A stretch of 64,000 bases of DNA from Torreya grandis (GCA_037957365.1 JARHVA010000123.1:592501-656500); one strand, 5' to 3'; counted from the first letter of the stretch, positions 34,477 to 46,320 are shown. Notes: a model not told the origin generated them from the letters alone. Program-made: numbers and translations.

Positions 34477-35196
34477 CAGGTCTCTCCCCCTTCGACACAT
34501 CCATTTACCTAGACCTTTCAACCACCAAAACCCAAGATTTCTATCTTGGGTACATCTCAACCAACATCTCTGGGGGAAATTCCTCTTGACCTCTCTAGTC
34601 CACATGACGTTTGGTATAAACAACTTGTTGACTACTTGACATATTCCATCATTCTTCCTCACCTCTCTAGCAATGGATGGTGGGCTTTTATTAAGACAAC
34701 TGCTCGATACACCATGCTAGGGGGTCTTCTCTATAAACAAGGTCTCGATGACCTCCTTTTCTGATGCCTAACCACCACTGAGACATCTCATGTCATCAAA
34801 CAAGTCCATGATAGGATTTGTGAGGGACATTTCAGCAGTAACTCACTTGGAAAGTGCATCCTCCACCTGGGCTATTATTGGCCCACTCTTAACCAAGACT
34901 GCAACGACTATGTTTGGCATTATATCAGATGCCAACAACATGCTAACCAACATCAACCACAACATGCCTACAACAAAACTCTAAAAGATCAAGATTTCAC
35001 AATCAAAGATCTCATCCTTAAAAACAACCAACATGTGACCAATATGAAAAGAAGTAAACGAAGCAAGTTTGCTCCTAATTGGCTCAGACCTTACATAATG
35101 ACACATAAGTATGGATCAAGGGACTTATCGTCTGTCTTCTCTCGAAGGCTAGCCAGAACTATGAGCCCCTTAATGCCTTACATCTATGACCATTAG
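34477..35196 (+). pseudogene. pol remnant: integrase zinc-binding part fused to C-terminus
   Basis: The frame of gag continues. From 34600 it reads DVWYKQLVDYLTYSIILPHL, then ARYTMLGGLLYKQG, then (after a TGA for Arg) VHDRICEGHFSSNS and LGYYWPTLNQDCNDYV, matching the segment between RNase H and integrase plus the integrase HHCC region of Tat-lineage pol. The first Cys of the CX2C pair is replaced by Tyr (HYIRCQ). About 15 residues later it jumps to AYNKTLKDQDFTIKDLILK and KFAPNWLRPYI, the C-terminal part of the same integrase. The whole catalytic core (DDE) is missing, as are protease, RT and RNase H upstream. The copy is therefore non-autonomous. The last codons before 35196 show further frame slips. 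Confidence 0.8.
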
Positions 35197-37480
35197 ATTG
35201 TCAATCAAGTAATCATTCACTTGATGTTTAACTTGAGCTCATCCCTTGAGCAACCCCTATCATCCTCATTCCTATTCCTTTCAACCCTTTTTCCCTACAA
35301 ACATTAGCTAACCTTTTTTTAGAGCAAATGCTTTGTCCTAATAAAAATGGAAACCCTTAAAACCTATATAGTCTAGTCCATGACTAAAATTTTAGTCAAA
35401 CAAAACATAAAACTGGGATGCCTCACAAATGGTCATAAACTATAAATGTAGAATGCTCCCTCGAAGGACAGCTGCATCATTACTGTAATTACTAGATTGC
35501 TCCCTTGAAGGACAGCTATTTAAAGACTATCAAAACATACAAAGTAAAACATAGACCACTCCCTTGAAGGATGGCTATGCCCAAATTTTGCTACATACAC
35601 AACACTCTCTCAAAAGCTGCCCACATTGATCAACTTCACATGACCACAACACAAAAACAGCATTCCCAAGTGGACTTCCTGCATTGATCAGCCTACCATA
35701 AAAAAAATAAATAAAAAAAAAAAATCTCTGACTGACAAACTATTAAGTCATGGACTTGCCTATAGTCGTTCTCAGGGCCACCTATAAAAGGGGCAAAGTT
35801 ATCCCTGCTAAAAAAGGGTTACGCTTTCCTCACATACCACATAATCACACCTATTACCCCAACATACTCAAGGGACTTTGAGCTCACTTACCATTAAGTG
35901 ATTAGAGTACTTTTCTAACACTAATCAATGGTCAACGACATAATGCATGAACAAGGCTTTTATTTGCAACAACCCTATCTATGCCATTATTATGGTCTTT
36001 ATCAATGAAAGAGCAACGCGCCTTTCACTTCTTATACACCTTCATCACATAACATAACATACAACCAAACATTTCCAACCACTAACATAACCTCATGATT
36101 TATTTAATACAAATACCAATATGTGTTATATAAGTTATCATATCCCATTCACAATAGTTTCTATGGAAAATAATACACATGGAAACTATCAACCATACAC
36201 AATTTATGTCAAGCATATACCATCACCAATATGGAAACTTGTTGAAGCATAAATATACTCATTTCATTTTTGGCATACACCATCACTAATATGGAAAATT
36301 TCTAAGGATGAAAAACCACATAACCAATGTTACAGAATACACCATCACATAATATGGAAAAGGTTGTAACATCATCATACCCTCATCATTTCAAACATAA
36401 CCAAAACCAATCCATAACCTACCCTCTTCTTCCTTTTTGGGGAGAACTACATTGGCCTGAGGCCCTAATAGGGGCTATGTAGACAACACTTAGTTGACAT
36501 GGCATCATCTGAGGTTAGCTCGGCCATTCATTCGTTCATCTACCTGATGGACCAACCATATAACCTTTAACCATGACCTAACCTAGTCAAAACCAAATCC
36601 ATAACCTACCATCTTCTTCCCTTTTGGAGAGAACTACATTAGCTTGAGGCCCTTAAAACATGGGCTATGTAGGCAGCACTTAGTTGTCATGGTGTCTTCT
36701 GAGGTTAGCTCGGCCATTCATTCATCCATTTACCTAACGGACCAACTATCTAAACCAGCCCAAAATCATTAACCAAACAACTAGCCCTGACACTATAGAA
36801 GTCACCTTAGACTTCTCATGGGGCACATTGGAGATCATATACATCTCCCTAACCATAACAAACACCGCTTGATATCACTTATATCTCAACCTGACTCGAC
36901 CAATGACCTTGGAGATCGTGACTATCTCCTCAGACCACAACCACTTTCGAGACAACTTTGCCTTAGTTGTTTTGATTGCATATATGCTACCTCACGAATA
37001 GTTAGCAAATTGTACACACCCCATATTATGACCCTCACACGTATTGTTAGATCATGCCCAAGTTGATCCCCAATATTTGTGACTTTTTTGTGTTTTCTAG
37101 GAGCACTTCCTGAGCCCAAGATACTTGGAACATGATGACCATTGGAGCTATAGCTTTGATCATTTGACCCAATCAACTACGACTAAATGTTGGGGATCAG
37201 TTACTTCAATTTTAGCACTCCTCGACCTCGACTGTGACAATTTGACCTACCTATCACATGAAGTGGTATACGCACAATCTTAACTATTGCAACATTCACA
37301 CTCCAAATTCACCATACCCATCCACTATCTATCAAATTGGCACCCGATTTCGAGTTTTCTTCTCTTGATTCCCACTTTGAGGGGGAATACCTCATCATAC
37401 CTAGGTCAACCTACACTTTATCCCATACCTGGGGCAAATTACTCTTATTTTTGTCTTGCAGTTCGTCAAACCAACCAACA
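35197..37480 (+). other. 3' untranslated region of Tat-like element with short repeats
   Basis: No coding frame is recognised. Three copies of a GCTCCCTYGAAGGACAGCT-like phrase start at 35455, 35499 and 35558. Three 'ACCATCAC..ATATGGAAA' phrases occur between 36220 and 36360. A larger direct duplication, about 160 bp with period 186, lies at 36403-36560 and 36589-36750. The remainder is plain Pro/His-coding-like or AT-rich sequence. Confidence 0.6.
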
Positions 37481-37497
37481 AGACAAAAAGAGGCAAA
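37481..37497 (+). promoter_or_regulatory. Polypurine tract of Tat-like element
   Basis: AGACAAAAAGAGGCAAA directly abuts the TG of the 3' LTR. It is purine except for two C residues, and is the expected primer site for plus-strand synthesis. Confidence 0.75.
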
Positions 37498-38833
37498 TGT
37501 AGACACCAACATTGTGTCGACTCCCCTTGGTCCCTTACACACTTTATTAATTTAAAATAAACTATTTATTTTAAATTAATGACATCACCTAGACACCTCA
37601 CCTTGGACACCTCACCTTGGACACCTCGCCCTTAGACCATTTCTCACCCTATGACTCACCCTAAGACTAGGTCATCTACCCATGACCTATTCTCACTCCA
37701 TTCCAACCTCCTAACTAACCCTCATGCCTAATAAACCTATCTTTTGACTATTCTCCAATGGTAGATGCACTTGGTGGATGGAGAAATGGGCCAAATAACC
37801 CTTTTACCCATTCCCAAGCTACCGATGTCGGTCAACAATCAGCCAACATCAGCGGAACCACCGACGTCAGTTACATAGGCTAAACTCTAACCCTGAGTTT
37901 TCTCTCAAACTCTAGCTCTCTCTGAGGTCTTCTCACTTGAACGCTCTCTCTTCTTATCAGACTCTTGTACGTGAACATGCACACTCTGAGACCAAGCATC
38001 AAACTTTGAATTTCACTCTCCATGCTCCAAAAACTCTGCAGAATCACTCTAGACATTGGATTGGAAACATTGCATGAGATCTTCGACATTAGCCACAACC
38101 AGAGCTAAGTATTCTTCTGTCTTATTTCAATATTTAGAATACATTAGTAATTAGTTTCTATTTACTATTTCTAAATACTATCAACCAAACCTGACTTCTT
38201 CTCAGAGAGGCTGAAAAGCCTTCCCCATATCCTTATCCTCTTTACACAACAACCTTCTACCTTTGTCCCTTCTCAGACCCTACTCACTGTCCTACAACCT
38301 TGCAACCCTGCACAACCTTTAAATCCCCACAGACTCTTCTGTCGACCACAAACATAATCCAAAACTCATCCAAGACCCATTGCCCCGACCGACATTGACC
38401 ACAACCCTGACCGGCATTGGTAACGTAACCGACGTCAGCATATTGACCAACCGATGCTGGCAAGACTACCGACATCGGCATCTGTGACAGACTGACTGTA
38501 GAGAATAGGTACGTGTTATTTTTATTTCTCTTTCTTAGTCTTTCATTATTTATGTTTATATGACACTCTTTTTCATAAATAGTGGACTGTCATCCCTCAC
38601 AGAGCTTTACGCTTCTGGGACCGAGCATTGCTTGGCAGTCCACCATATCTTTGTCTAACATTTTCTTTGTTTGAGTTTCTTTCTCTCTATAGGTGTCTTC
38701 CTCCATAGCCAAAGAGGAGCTCCTACAACATCTGGATACAGTGTGCAACTTAATCTGGGTAACTACAAACCCCTAACCCTTAACTTTAGTTTTTTCTTCT
38801 TTTGAATGTAAATAGCAAAAACGTAGAGAAACA
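37498..38833 (+). repeat. 3' LTR of Tat-like element
   Basis: 1,336 bp, begins TGTAGACACC and ends GAGAAACA. It is colinear with 28700-30022 with mainly C/T and G/A differences and a short tandem gain ('ACACCTCACCTTGG' doubled near 37595-37625). GACAC follows as the target duplication. Confidence 0.9.
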
Positions 38834-38838
38834 GACAC

Positions 38839-39442
38839 TTCATATCTTTCACACATTTTATTACGTCCTATTCTCAAAAAATGCACCTTTATCTTACATT
38901 TTCACCTCATTTTCATGGGTAAAAACCTAGTTTTACATGATAAACTTGAAAAAATGAAAACATGACTTGATGGAGCTCCATACAAGATTATCATAAGGTT
39001 ATTATTGACCTGCATAATAGATATGTAACATGAAATCTCCTTATTAACTACTAAAAATAACATTATGCTCTCTCTTGGATGTTGAAATAAAGGACAAAGA
39101 TGTTTCAAAGGTGATAAATATTAGAAAAGGAGTTTGACACATTTTGATTAAGTGTACAGACATTATGGAGTGTGAAATGGTGTTTACAAATGTCAAATGA
39201 CTCAAAAGACTGTCTTTCACCTTCTTGACCCTTGGTAATGAAGACTTGCACTTGAGATAATTAGAAATAAATAAAAGACACTAAACTTTTATTACCTTAA
39301 TTTCCATAAAAATACCTTAAAGAATGCTAAAATTATATAAGACACTCATTTAGACCTCTTAGAAAGGGATATATAGTGCAAAAGATCAAGTTTTTAAGTA
39401 GGGGGGTTGACATTTGGCCTAAGGAGGCCAAAATGGTCAACA
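38839..39442 (-). repeat. 5' LTR of LARD-like element, right part
   Basis: Homology with 21718-22314 resumes after the Tat-like element and ends GGTCAACA like the other copy. Together with 25610-28699 it gives 3,694 bp against 3,687 bp for the partner. Confidence 0.85.
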
Positions 39443-39447
39443 CAAAC

Positions 39448-39613
39448 CATACGAGGTAAAAAATTGATCCACTCTTCACTATTCCATCACTAGGTTGTTT
39501 ATAAAACCCAATACCCACAACTTCTGTCTTGGAGTGAATCTTTCTTCATCGATCATAAAATGTTAGAGACTATCTTGTAAGGTTCCTTGGTGTGAATAAA
39601 ACCGACATCAACA
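39448..39613 (+). repeat. 3' LTR of old gypsy element, right part
   Basis: This matches 5280-5446 (shared phrases TTCTTTCTTCATCGATC and AAAATGTTAGA). It begins right after the CAAAC target copy of the LARD and ends CATCAACA. Beyond it the homology stops. Confidence 0.7.
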
Positions 39614-40456
39614 ATTTTCAATTGCATAAAATGTCATAATTATCTGACATTAGATATTATTAGTTTACTCAAGTTAAAGAAGACTTTGCATTTATACTAT
39701 GCTGCAAAAAGGTTAAACAACTAATATAAGTAGTAATTATTCAATAAGAGAAAATAAAGCATTCATTTTTTAATTATGGCCATAGAGCATTAAAAATAAA
39801 TCCCATATAATTGATAATGAAAGACATCAAAAATACAACTATAAATCCTAAGATCAATTTTTAATGTAGAGTTTAGACAACTATATCACGTTATTTACAT
39901 CAAAATAAAATGTAAACACAACCTACTAAAGAATACATCACAATATCATAATAATAATCTCAAGTGAATAGGAGTTATAACTTCATATACAAGTCTTCAG
40001 ATAATGAATGTATTTTTATCTCAAATATCGATTATTGACCACACTTACAATTAATAAGAAATTTTCATTAATATCAAAGCCCAGTCAATGGCTAATGTGT
40101 AAAGAAATAAGGAAAGCTATGAGACATACCATCACCATGCCTTTGACAATGAGGTCTCATGATAAGTATTCCTATTTGATTACAAAATTGGTTGGGTATT
40201 AGGTGGAGATGGTTGGGTGATTACAACAAAAATATTCATTACACCTATCCAAATAAGGTGGAGTACATATACTATCCCCAACTTTGGATTCTATTATGAG
40301 GCACAATTGACATTAAATATGAGATTGTTGTAATGATATTTCAGTGGTTGATACTCCTTTTGAGTTTGTTATGATGGTGTTAACCTAAAAAGTTTGAACA
40401 AGCCCCATAATTTCCATATTAGTATTTATAGGCCTATTGACTTGATTGTGGATGGA

Positions 40457-40458
<2 letters not shown>
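39614..40458. other. AT-rich spacer, nothing recognised
   Basis: There is no coding frame, repeat or RNA gene that I can support. Confidence 0.3.
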
Positions 40459-40530
<72 letters not shown>

Positions 40531-40695
40531 ATATGTATACGTACACACACACGTATATTAAATATTATGTGTATATATGTATGAATATGTATATATGTAT
40601 GTATATTAAATATACATACATACATAATACATATGTGTATATGTAATACACACACACATAGCCATATATATCTATGTATATATGTGTGTATGTGT
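40459..40695. repeat. (GT)34 microsatellite and adjoining compound simple repeats
   Basis: 68 uninterrupted bases of GT at 40459-40526, followed to about 40695 by mixed ATGT, ACAC and TATG words. Open frames across it on both strands are artefacts of the repeat. Confidence 0.95.
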
Positions 40696-41804
40696 CATGA
40701 CCTCTCTTCCCGCACTATGGACTCATGCTCATACTTTAAGTGGTTTTGGACTTCATTTAGTATTTTATGTCAGGATGAATTGATTAGATAACTTAACCCT
40801 TGTGTTAATCTCAAAGGACTATCAGGTCATCAATGGGATTTCACAAGGAAATAAGGTACAAATTTAATTTGATTTTCAAAATTCCAAGAGTTAGGAAATT
40901 AAATTGTTAGAATATCAAATCTATTTCTTTTCATAGAATTATATGCAATGTTTGCAATTGTGAACAAGGAAAAATTTAATGGGATAAACATTTAGTCTTA
41001 TTTTAATACTCACATTTATAATGAATGAATCTAATGTTTACGTAACAATATTTAGAAATCACCAAAGGTTGATTAAATTAATAGAGTTTTTCTTTTTGAC
41101 TTAAAAAATTTCAATAACTTATATTATCGTAAATAATTTTGAATATATATTTTTATAAATTATAAATAATTTTAGATTTATTAATTATTTCTAAAACCAC
41201 TATTGAGAAAAACTAAAAATAAAAAATAATATATATATAATCCTCTATTATTAACATGCAATTTTGAAGACACAAGCTAATTGACCCTTCTACCACCTAA
41301 CTAAAAGGAGACAACCATTAACTTTCAGTTTAGAATAACCCACTCCACTTCCCTTAGTCATCACCCACCTTAACTTGTGCTTGGCCATGCAAATAGAGAG
41401 TTTATTGCCACATCACCAACCACAAAGTAATAGTTCAAAACCTTAAATGAAGGAATATTTGGATGAAAAAGGTGATAAAAGGTAGATTGATGCCAAGGAA
41501 GGAGGAATAAATTTTCATGGGAAAGAAAAAATATAAGGAGAGGTTGATGCAATATAGAAGAGGAAAAGAAGCACTTGATGGAAGAGGATGATTTGAGAAC
41601 AAAAAGGGGAGAGGAAAGTGGGACGGAAGTAAAGGAGGTCGACGCTTGAGGGAAAGGAACACAAAAGTGAAGGGGCAATGAAATATCAAGTTCTGTTCTA
41701 TTCTTTTTAACTAAGTCAAGATCAACACCACCACCATTCTATCAACTGTCTCAATTCAAGCATATCCACATTCCATTTCAGTCAAGGATTTCAACGCATA
41801 AGGT
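40696..41804. other. Spacer with a purine-biased patch
   Basis: The stretch is mostly AT-rich. At about 41450-41670 the plus strand is strongly purine-rich. The minus strand of this patch is open for 102 codons (41370-41678), giving a Phe/Ser/Leu/Pro-rich peptide with no recognisable domain. Base bias alone could keep the frame open, so I do not call a gene. Confidence 0.35.
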
Positions 41805-42330
41805 AAGTATTTTAGTTTATTTAAAATTATAAGGTAAAAATTTTGTTTTATTGAAATTGTAAATAAATATTATATTTTATTTAAATTGGAAGTAAATAAT
41901 TTATTTTATTTAAATGATAAGATAGTTATATTATTTTATTTAAAATTGTAAAATAAATATTTTATTTTATTGAAATTGGAAGGTAAATATATTTTTTAAA
42001 TAGTAAGGTAGATATTTTATTTTATTTAAAATTGTAAAATAAATATTTTATTTTATTGAAATCAGAAGGTAAATATATATTTTAAACTGTAAGGTAGATA
42101 TTTTATTTTATCTAAAATTGTAAAATAAATATTTTATTTTATTGAAATTGGAAGGTAAACAATTATTTAAATTGTAAGGTAGATATTTTATTTTATTTTA
42201 AAATGTAAAATAAATATTTTATTTTAATAATAAGGTAAATAATTTATTTAGTTTATAAGAGAAATATTTTATTTCATTTAAATTGTAAGATGGATATAAT
42301 ATGTTATTTAAATCATAAGGAAAATATGAT
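41805..42330 (+). repeat. AT-rich tandem repeat: about 29-bp monomer, 86-bp higher-order unit
   Basis: The monomer is roughly 'GGTAAATATTTTATTTTATTTAAATTGTAA'-like in short runs, about 29 bp and variable. Groups of three form a more regular unit: the word GGTAGATATTTTATTTTAT (or close variant) starts at 41921, 42007, 42093 and 42178, spacing 86, 86 and 85. Units at the edges are more diverged. Confidence 0.85.
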
Positions 42331-44108
42331 GTAATTATTTTTAGAAGACAAATAGAATGTTTTTAAAAAGTATTACTAGAAACAAAATGATACCACTGCT
42401 TGTTGTTAGGGAAAGTAAATGATTTTTATAGCATTAAATAAATGAGTTCCAATTTTTATATACTTAGTTATAAATCTATGAAATATATTTGATTTAGTTT
42501 ATAAATTTACATGCGATTGCGAGAATATCAATTTAGTTACTTGAAATTTCCATAAAGCAATCTAAGTTATCTTAAACAATATTTTGAGTGGACCCTACCT
42601 TGATTATTGTTGAGCTTTGATGATGAATTTGATTATCATTAATATTAGTATGAAAATAAATATCCTTCATCCTAGGGTTGAACCCTCAAATTTTAGAACC
42701 CTCTTTTCAAACATATAAAGGATTTACTTAAATTCAAGTTCAAAATAGGATTCTTAAAACTCCCTGTGTATAAGTTATTTTCTACAAAAGTTTACCTAAG
42801 TATACTAAAAATGTAATTGTCTAGAATAAATAAGGTTGAAAATCAATGTGATGACTAAACTAGGATATATTTATTTTCTACTTTCCTACTAAAGATTTTG
42901 CTTTTTGAATTATTAATGCATTAATTTATTTCAAGTATTCTTTACTTTTCAAATCTCAAACTTAGATCAAGGATTTAAGGTTTAACAAAACTATGCAATG
43001 TTTTGTACAAGTGATGCCTCTGGCTCATGTTTATAAGTAATACCATTGCACTTGAGCTATTACATCAATAGCCTAATACAGTGGCAATAATGATGTCTAT
43101 ACATAGTCCTTATAAACCATCGAGGAGCAATAAGGATCATGTCGTGTCTTTAAGATCAAGGGGTGGGATAATCCCTCTTGATCAACAACACTAATTAAGA
43201 TAAGAGAACAAATTTAACTACATTAGATGATGTTGACTTGTGAAATTATGAAACATAATGGAGAAAGTACATTTCTTACTCAAAACTCAATACCACCAAA
43301 AAAGAGCAATGAAAACTAGAATTGAGAATGTTAAACTAGTTATTATCAAGAAACCACCAACCATATGGCTTTCAGATATCAAAACTTTGGCAAAAACAAT
43401 TGTAGAGATCAGGTTATCTAAAACAAAGATCAAAAACTTTGTTGATGTAAATAAAAAGTAGAAGGGGGATGTAGCTTGAAAATGTTATTTTCTATTTCTT
43501 ATTAAGGATTAGGACAAGTTTAGTTAAAAAAGTATTTAGTTATTTAAACTGATACTTTTGCACACTCATTTAGGTAGCAATCACAAAGGAATTATTTGGA
43601 GAATTAGGCCCTATCAAGTGTTGCATACCCAGATTCACAGCCAGATTCACAGTTCACATAGAACTTAGAATAGAAAATATAACTACATGCATACTACACC
43701 TTGATCTTATTCAAAAGAAGGTATGTCGGCAGTCTAGTAAGTGAAGGATGCATCTAGTATACAGGTGAATAGGATGGGGTTTTGGGGTTGTGCACTAAAC
43801 AAGATTAAAGTTAAATGTAAAGGTAAGACCATTATGATAAATCCCTAGTTTAGATAAACAAAACAAAGATAAGAAATCTATGATATACTCAAAATGATCC
43901 TGGTTGGATCATCATAGTTATCAAGGCTTTAGGTCAAATTTTGAGGTAGAATGTGACTTTTTATTATATATTTTATATATGCTACTATCATGATGACCTT
44001 AGTGATTATCTAATAGAGATGAGTGGTGAATAGTGAATGACTCAAGATCTGATTGATCCTAATGAGTCAAGCCTCTGGCCAGAGCATAACCTACTCATGT
44101 GTAGATAT
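42331..44108. other. AT-rich spacer, nothing recognised
   Basis: Only short open frames are present (longest 67 codons at 43258, Lys-rich, no domain). No repeat or RNA feature is seen. Confidence 0.3.
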
Positions 44109-44240
44109 CTAACCTATTTGGTTAGACACTTGCCCATTTGACAAAGGAATGCCTAACCCATATGGTTAGATGCTTGCCCATTTGACAAAGGAATGCCTAA
44201 CCCATATGGTTATATGCTTATATATTTGAAAAAAGATATT
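44109..44240 (+). repeat. 44-bp unit, three copies, with a CTAACC/GGTTAG dyad
   Basis: Units start at 44109, 44153 and 44197 at exactly 44-bp spacing. Each begins CTAACCYATWTGGTTA, an inverted repeat with 5-base centre, and contains TTGCCCATTTGACAAAGGAATG (in shortened or mutated form in the third). Confidence 0.9.
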
Positions 44241-45704
44241 TGATAGGATAAAGTATACCTAAGATATATTCACAAACAAACATTAATTAAAAAAAATTAT
44301 ATGTTTAGGGTAGGAATGGTGGTCTCTACATTGTGGTATCAGAGATGTGGTCCCTACAGTATGCATGTATGTATATTACATATACATACATACATGCATA
44401 TTATTTAAATCTAAATTAAGATGAGTGAATATAGTATAGGGTTAAGAATATAAAAATGAATTACCATAAGGGTGATAATTAGATCTAAGTAAGCTAATTA
44501 ATTTCCAAATTTAGATAAATAATGTATTGAATTTATAATATTGAGATATACTAAAAATAAAAATTACAACTATTGATTGATATTGAAATAAATTAAAAAT
44601 AAGAGTATTTAGTTAGTTTACTATGTGTGTGTAGATGTGGTCTGAAATAAGGTGGAAGTGGACTAGATATAGATTCTAAATCAACCATTAAATTCTAGAA
44701 AATTGCATTATGTGGCCTTAGATGTTTGTCTCAAATGTGAATAGTTTTATTGGCACTACTATTTGACTTGGATGCAAGTGTATAGAGTGAAATATTGACT
44801 CTATCTAAATGAGACAACCTTGATTCTTCTAGTTTTTATATCAACTTTACTCTGGTGTGTTTAGATCTCATGCATAGGCTATCAATCTTTATCAAATTAT
44901 CAAACTTGAGTTCTTCACCCTTGAAGTGACTATGGTAAAAAAGGGTTAGTAGGCACATGATGGAAGCTATTCTAAAGACCGCTTTATCATTGGGTGCTGC
45001 TTATATAGCCAATACTCTGAAGAGGGCCACAAACTTATGTAGATCTCCCTTACATGTTGGATTCTGTGTGTATCGAGATGAAATGTTATGATAAATAAGT
45101 ACATAGAGTGACCCAGCTTGTAACTTAGAAAATATGTCTCATGGAGTGTTCCTTAGGTACTTTAGACCTGTAGATGGTTTGTCCTTATGATTGATATTGA
45201 AATAAGAAAGAATAGAGAAGTTTTAATTACTTGAATGTTTGATTGAGTGCTTTTGGTAGGTTGTCATGTGACTTATAAGGTCTATACTAGGTGAATAATG
45301 AATGAGGGTTGATCTTATGTATATATCAATCCCTTTTGGAAATATCTCACATTAAAGTAATTAGATCGACCATATGAATAAGTTTCATTTGTAAATTTGA
45401 TAACTTTAGGGCATTGGACACCTAATTTTCCATAGGACACTAATGTCAACGTAGGCATCTGATTGAGATGCAAATGTCTAAAAAACTAGAAAATAGGTAT
45501 AGTCCCAAAATTTGTAGAGGATGATAATAAGTAAGTTAATAGGATTTTGAGTAGTACATAAGACTTAGACATCAAAATAATATATAGTCAGACTAAAAGA
45601 TAAGCAATATGTAAAAAATATAGTAGATGTGAGCCTTTCAAAAACAAGGTCTTAGGACTAAAGGGTACAACCATGATAATTACTTGCCAAGTATACAAGA
45701 CCAA
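44241..45704. other. Spacer; one primer-site-like word only
   Basis: TGGTATCAGAG at 44334-44344 resembles a copia primer-binding site and follows CTCTACA, but no LTR pair or gag could be found around it. Otherwise AT-rich sequence without recognised features. Confidence 0.3.
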
Positions 45705-45904
45705 GGTGATATATAATTTAGATTTAGTGTCTACACATGCATACATGAATGTATATATACATACATACATATGTATGTATATACATACACATATGGATAC
45801 ACACACACACACATGCACATTTAATGTCTACACATGCATGCATGCATGTGTAGACATTAAATATGCATGTATGTGTGCACATGCATGTGTAGACATTAAA
45901 TGTG

Positions 45905-45938
<34 letters not shown>

Positions 45939-46025
45939 CATATGTGTATGTATATGCATGCATATGTACGTATGTACATATACATTTATGCATGCATGTG
46001 TAGACACTAAATCTAAATTATATAT
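45705..46025. repeat. Long imperfect palindrome made of simple repeats
   Basis: The outermost arms, 45710-45742 and 45992-46024, are perfect reverse complements over 33 bases and extend by GGTGA/TCACC with one extra base. Inside are smaller dyads around GTCTACACATGC and GCATGTGTAGAC (45829-45855, 45880-45905) and complementary CA/GT tracts. The segment could fold into a branched hairpin of about 315 bases. Confidence 0.85.
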
Positions 46026-46057
46026 TCACCATATGTATGTATGTATGTATATATATA

Positions 46058-46088
<31 letters not shown>

Positions 46089-46320
46089 GTATATATACAT
46101 ACATATATATATACATATATACATATATATAGACATATATATGTATATATACATACACACACACACACATATATATATATGTATATACACACATGTGTGT
46201 GTGTGTGTATAGATAGATACATACATACATACACATATATACATTACATATATAGACACAGACGTGTGTGTGTGTGTGTGTATGTATAAATGCAATGCAT
46301 ATGTATGTGTGTGTGTACAT
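46026..46320. repeat. Compound TA/CA/GT microsatellite
   Basis: Alternating purine-pyrimidine runs (TATA, TATG, CACA, GTGT, GATA) without coding content. The many open frames are produced by the repeats. Confidence 0.95.

Larger units (their letters stand above)
28700..38833 (+). mobile_element. Tat-like Ty3/gypsy element, internally deleted, with both LTRs
   Basis: Direct repeats at 28700-30022 and 37498-38833, a primer site after the first, a purine tract before the second, and the 5-bp target duplication GACAC (28695-28699 and 38834-38838) define a complete insertion of about 10.1 kb. Gag is present with Tat-type zinc knuckles. Of pol only an integrase zinc-binding part and C-terminus remain. 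It lies inside the LARD LTR, so it is younger than that element. The two LTRs look much more alike than those of the LARD. Confidence 0.9.
18628..39442 (-). mobile_element. LARD-like non-autonomous LTR retrotransposon, itself interrupted
   Basis: Two direct repeats of about 3.69 kb (18628-22314; 25610-28699 joined to 38839-39442) flank a 3.3-kb internal region without gag, RT or integrase. A CAAAC duplication stands at 18623-18627 and 39443-39447. Removing the element restores continuity of the older gypsy LTR. LTR length and internal length resemble the LARD class described in plants. The internal ORF and a primer-site candidate next to the right LTR indicate minus orientation. Confidence 0.75.
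4736..39613 (+). mobile_element. Old Ty3/gypsy element with ORF-X, interrupted by nested insertions
   Basis: The order from left to right is LTR, leader, gag, protease, RNase H-like domain, RT, RNase H, integrase, spacer, ORF-X, LTR. The 3' LTR is split at 18627/39448 by the LARD-like element. Protease-RT-integrase order and motifs place it in Ty3/gypsy. Dense stops throughout show it is the oldest layer. A second ORF-X copy lies left of the 5' LTR, so the unit may be part of a tandem pair sharing one LTR. Confidence 0.6.

Noticed and set aside
36403..36750. Direct duplication considered as a short LTR pair
   Set aside because: No TG...CA termini, no target duplication and the copies are only 186 bp apart; it is a tandem duplication in a 3' UTR.
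40434..40655. Open frames on both strands rich in Cys-Val or His-Thr
   Set aside because: They are translations of a GT/CA microsatellite.
41370..41689. 102-codon minus-strand frame rich in Phe, Ser and Leu
   Set aside because: Lies opposite a purine-rich patch where base bias suppresses stops; no domain, and an overlapping frame is equally open.
44334..44344. TGGTATCAGAG, a copia primer-site word
   Set aside because: No LTR pair, gag or pol was found around it; a lone 11-base match is not enough.
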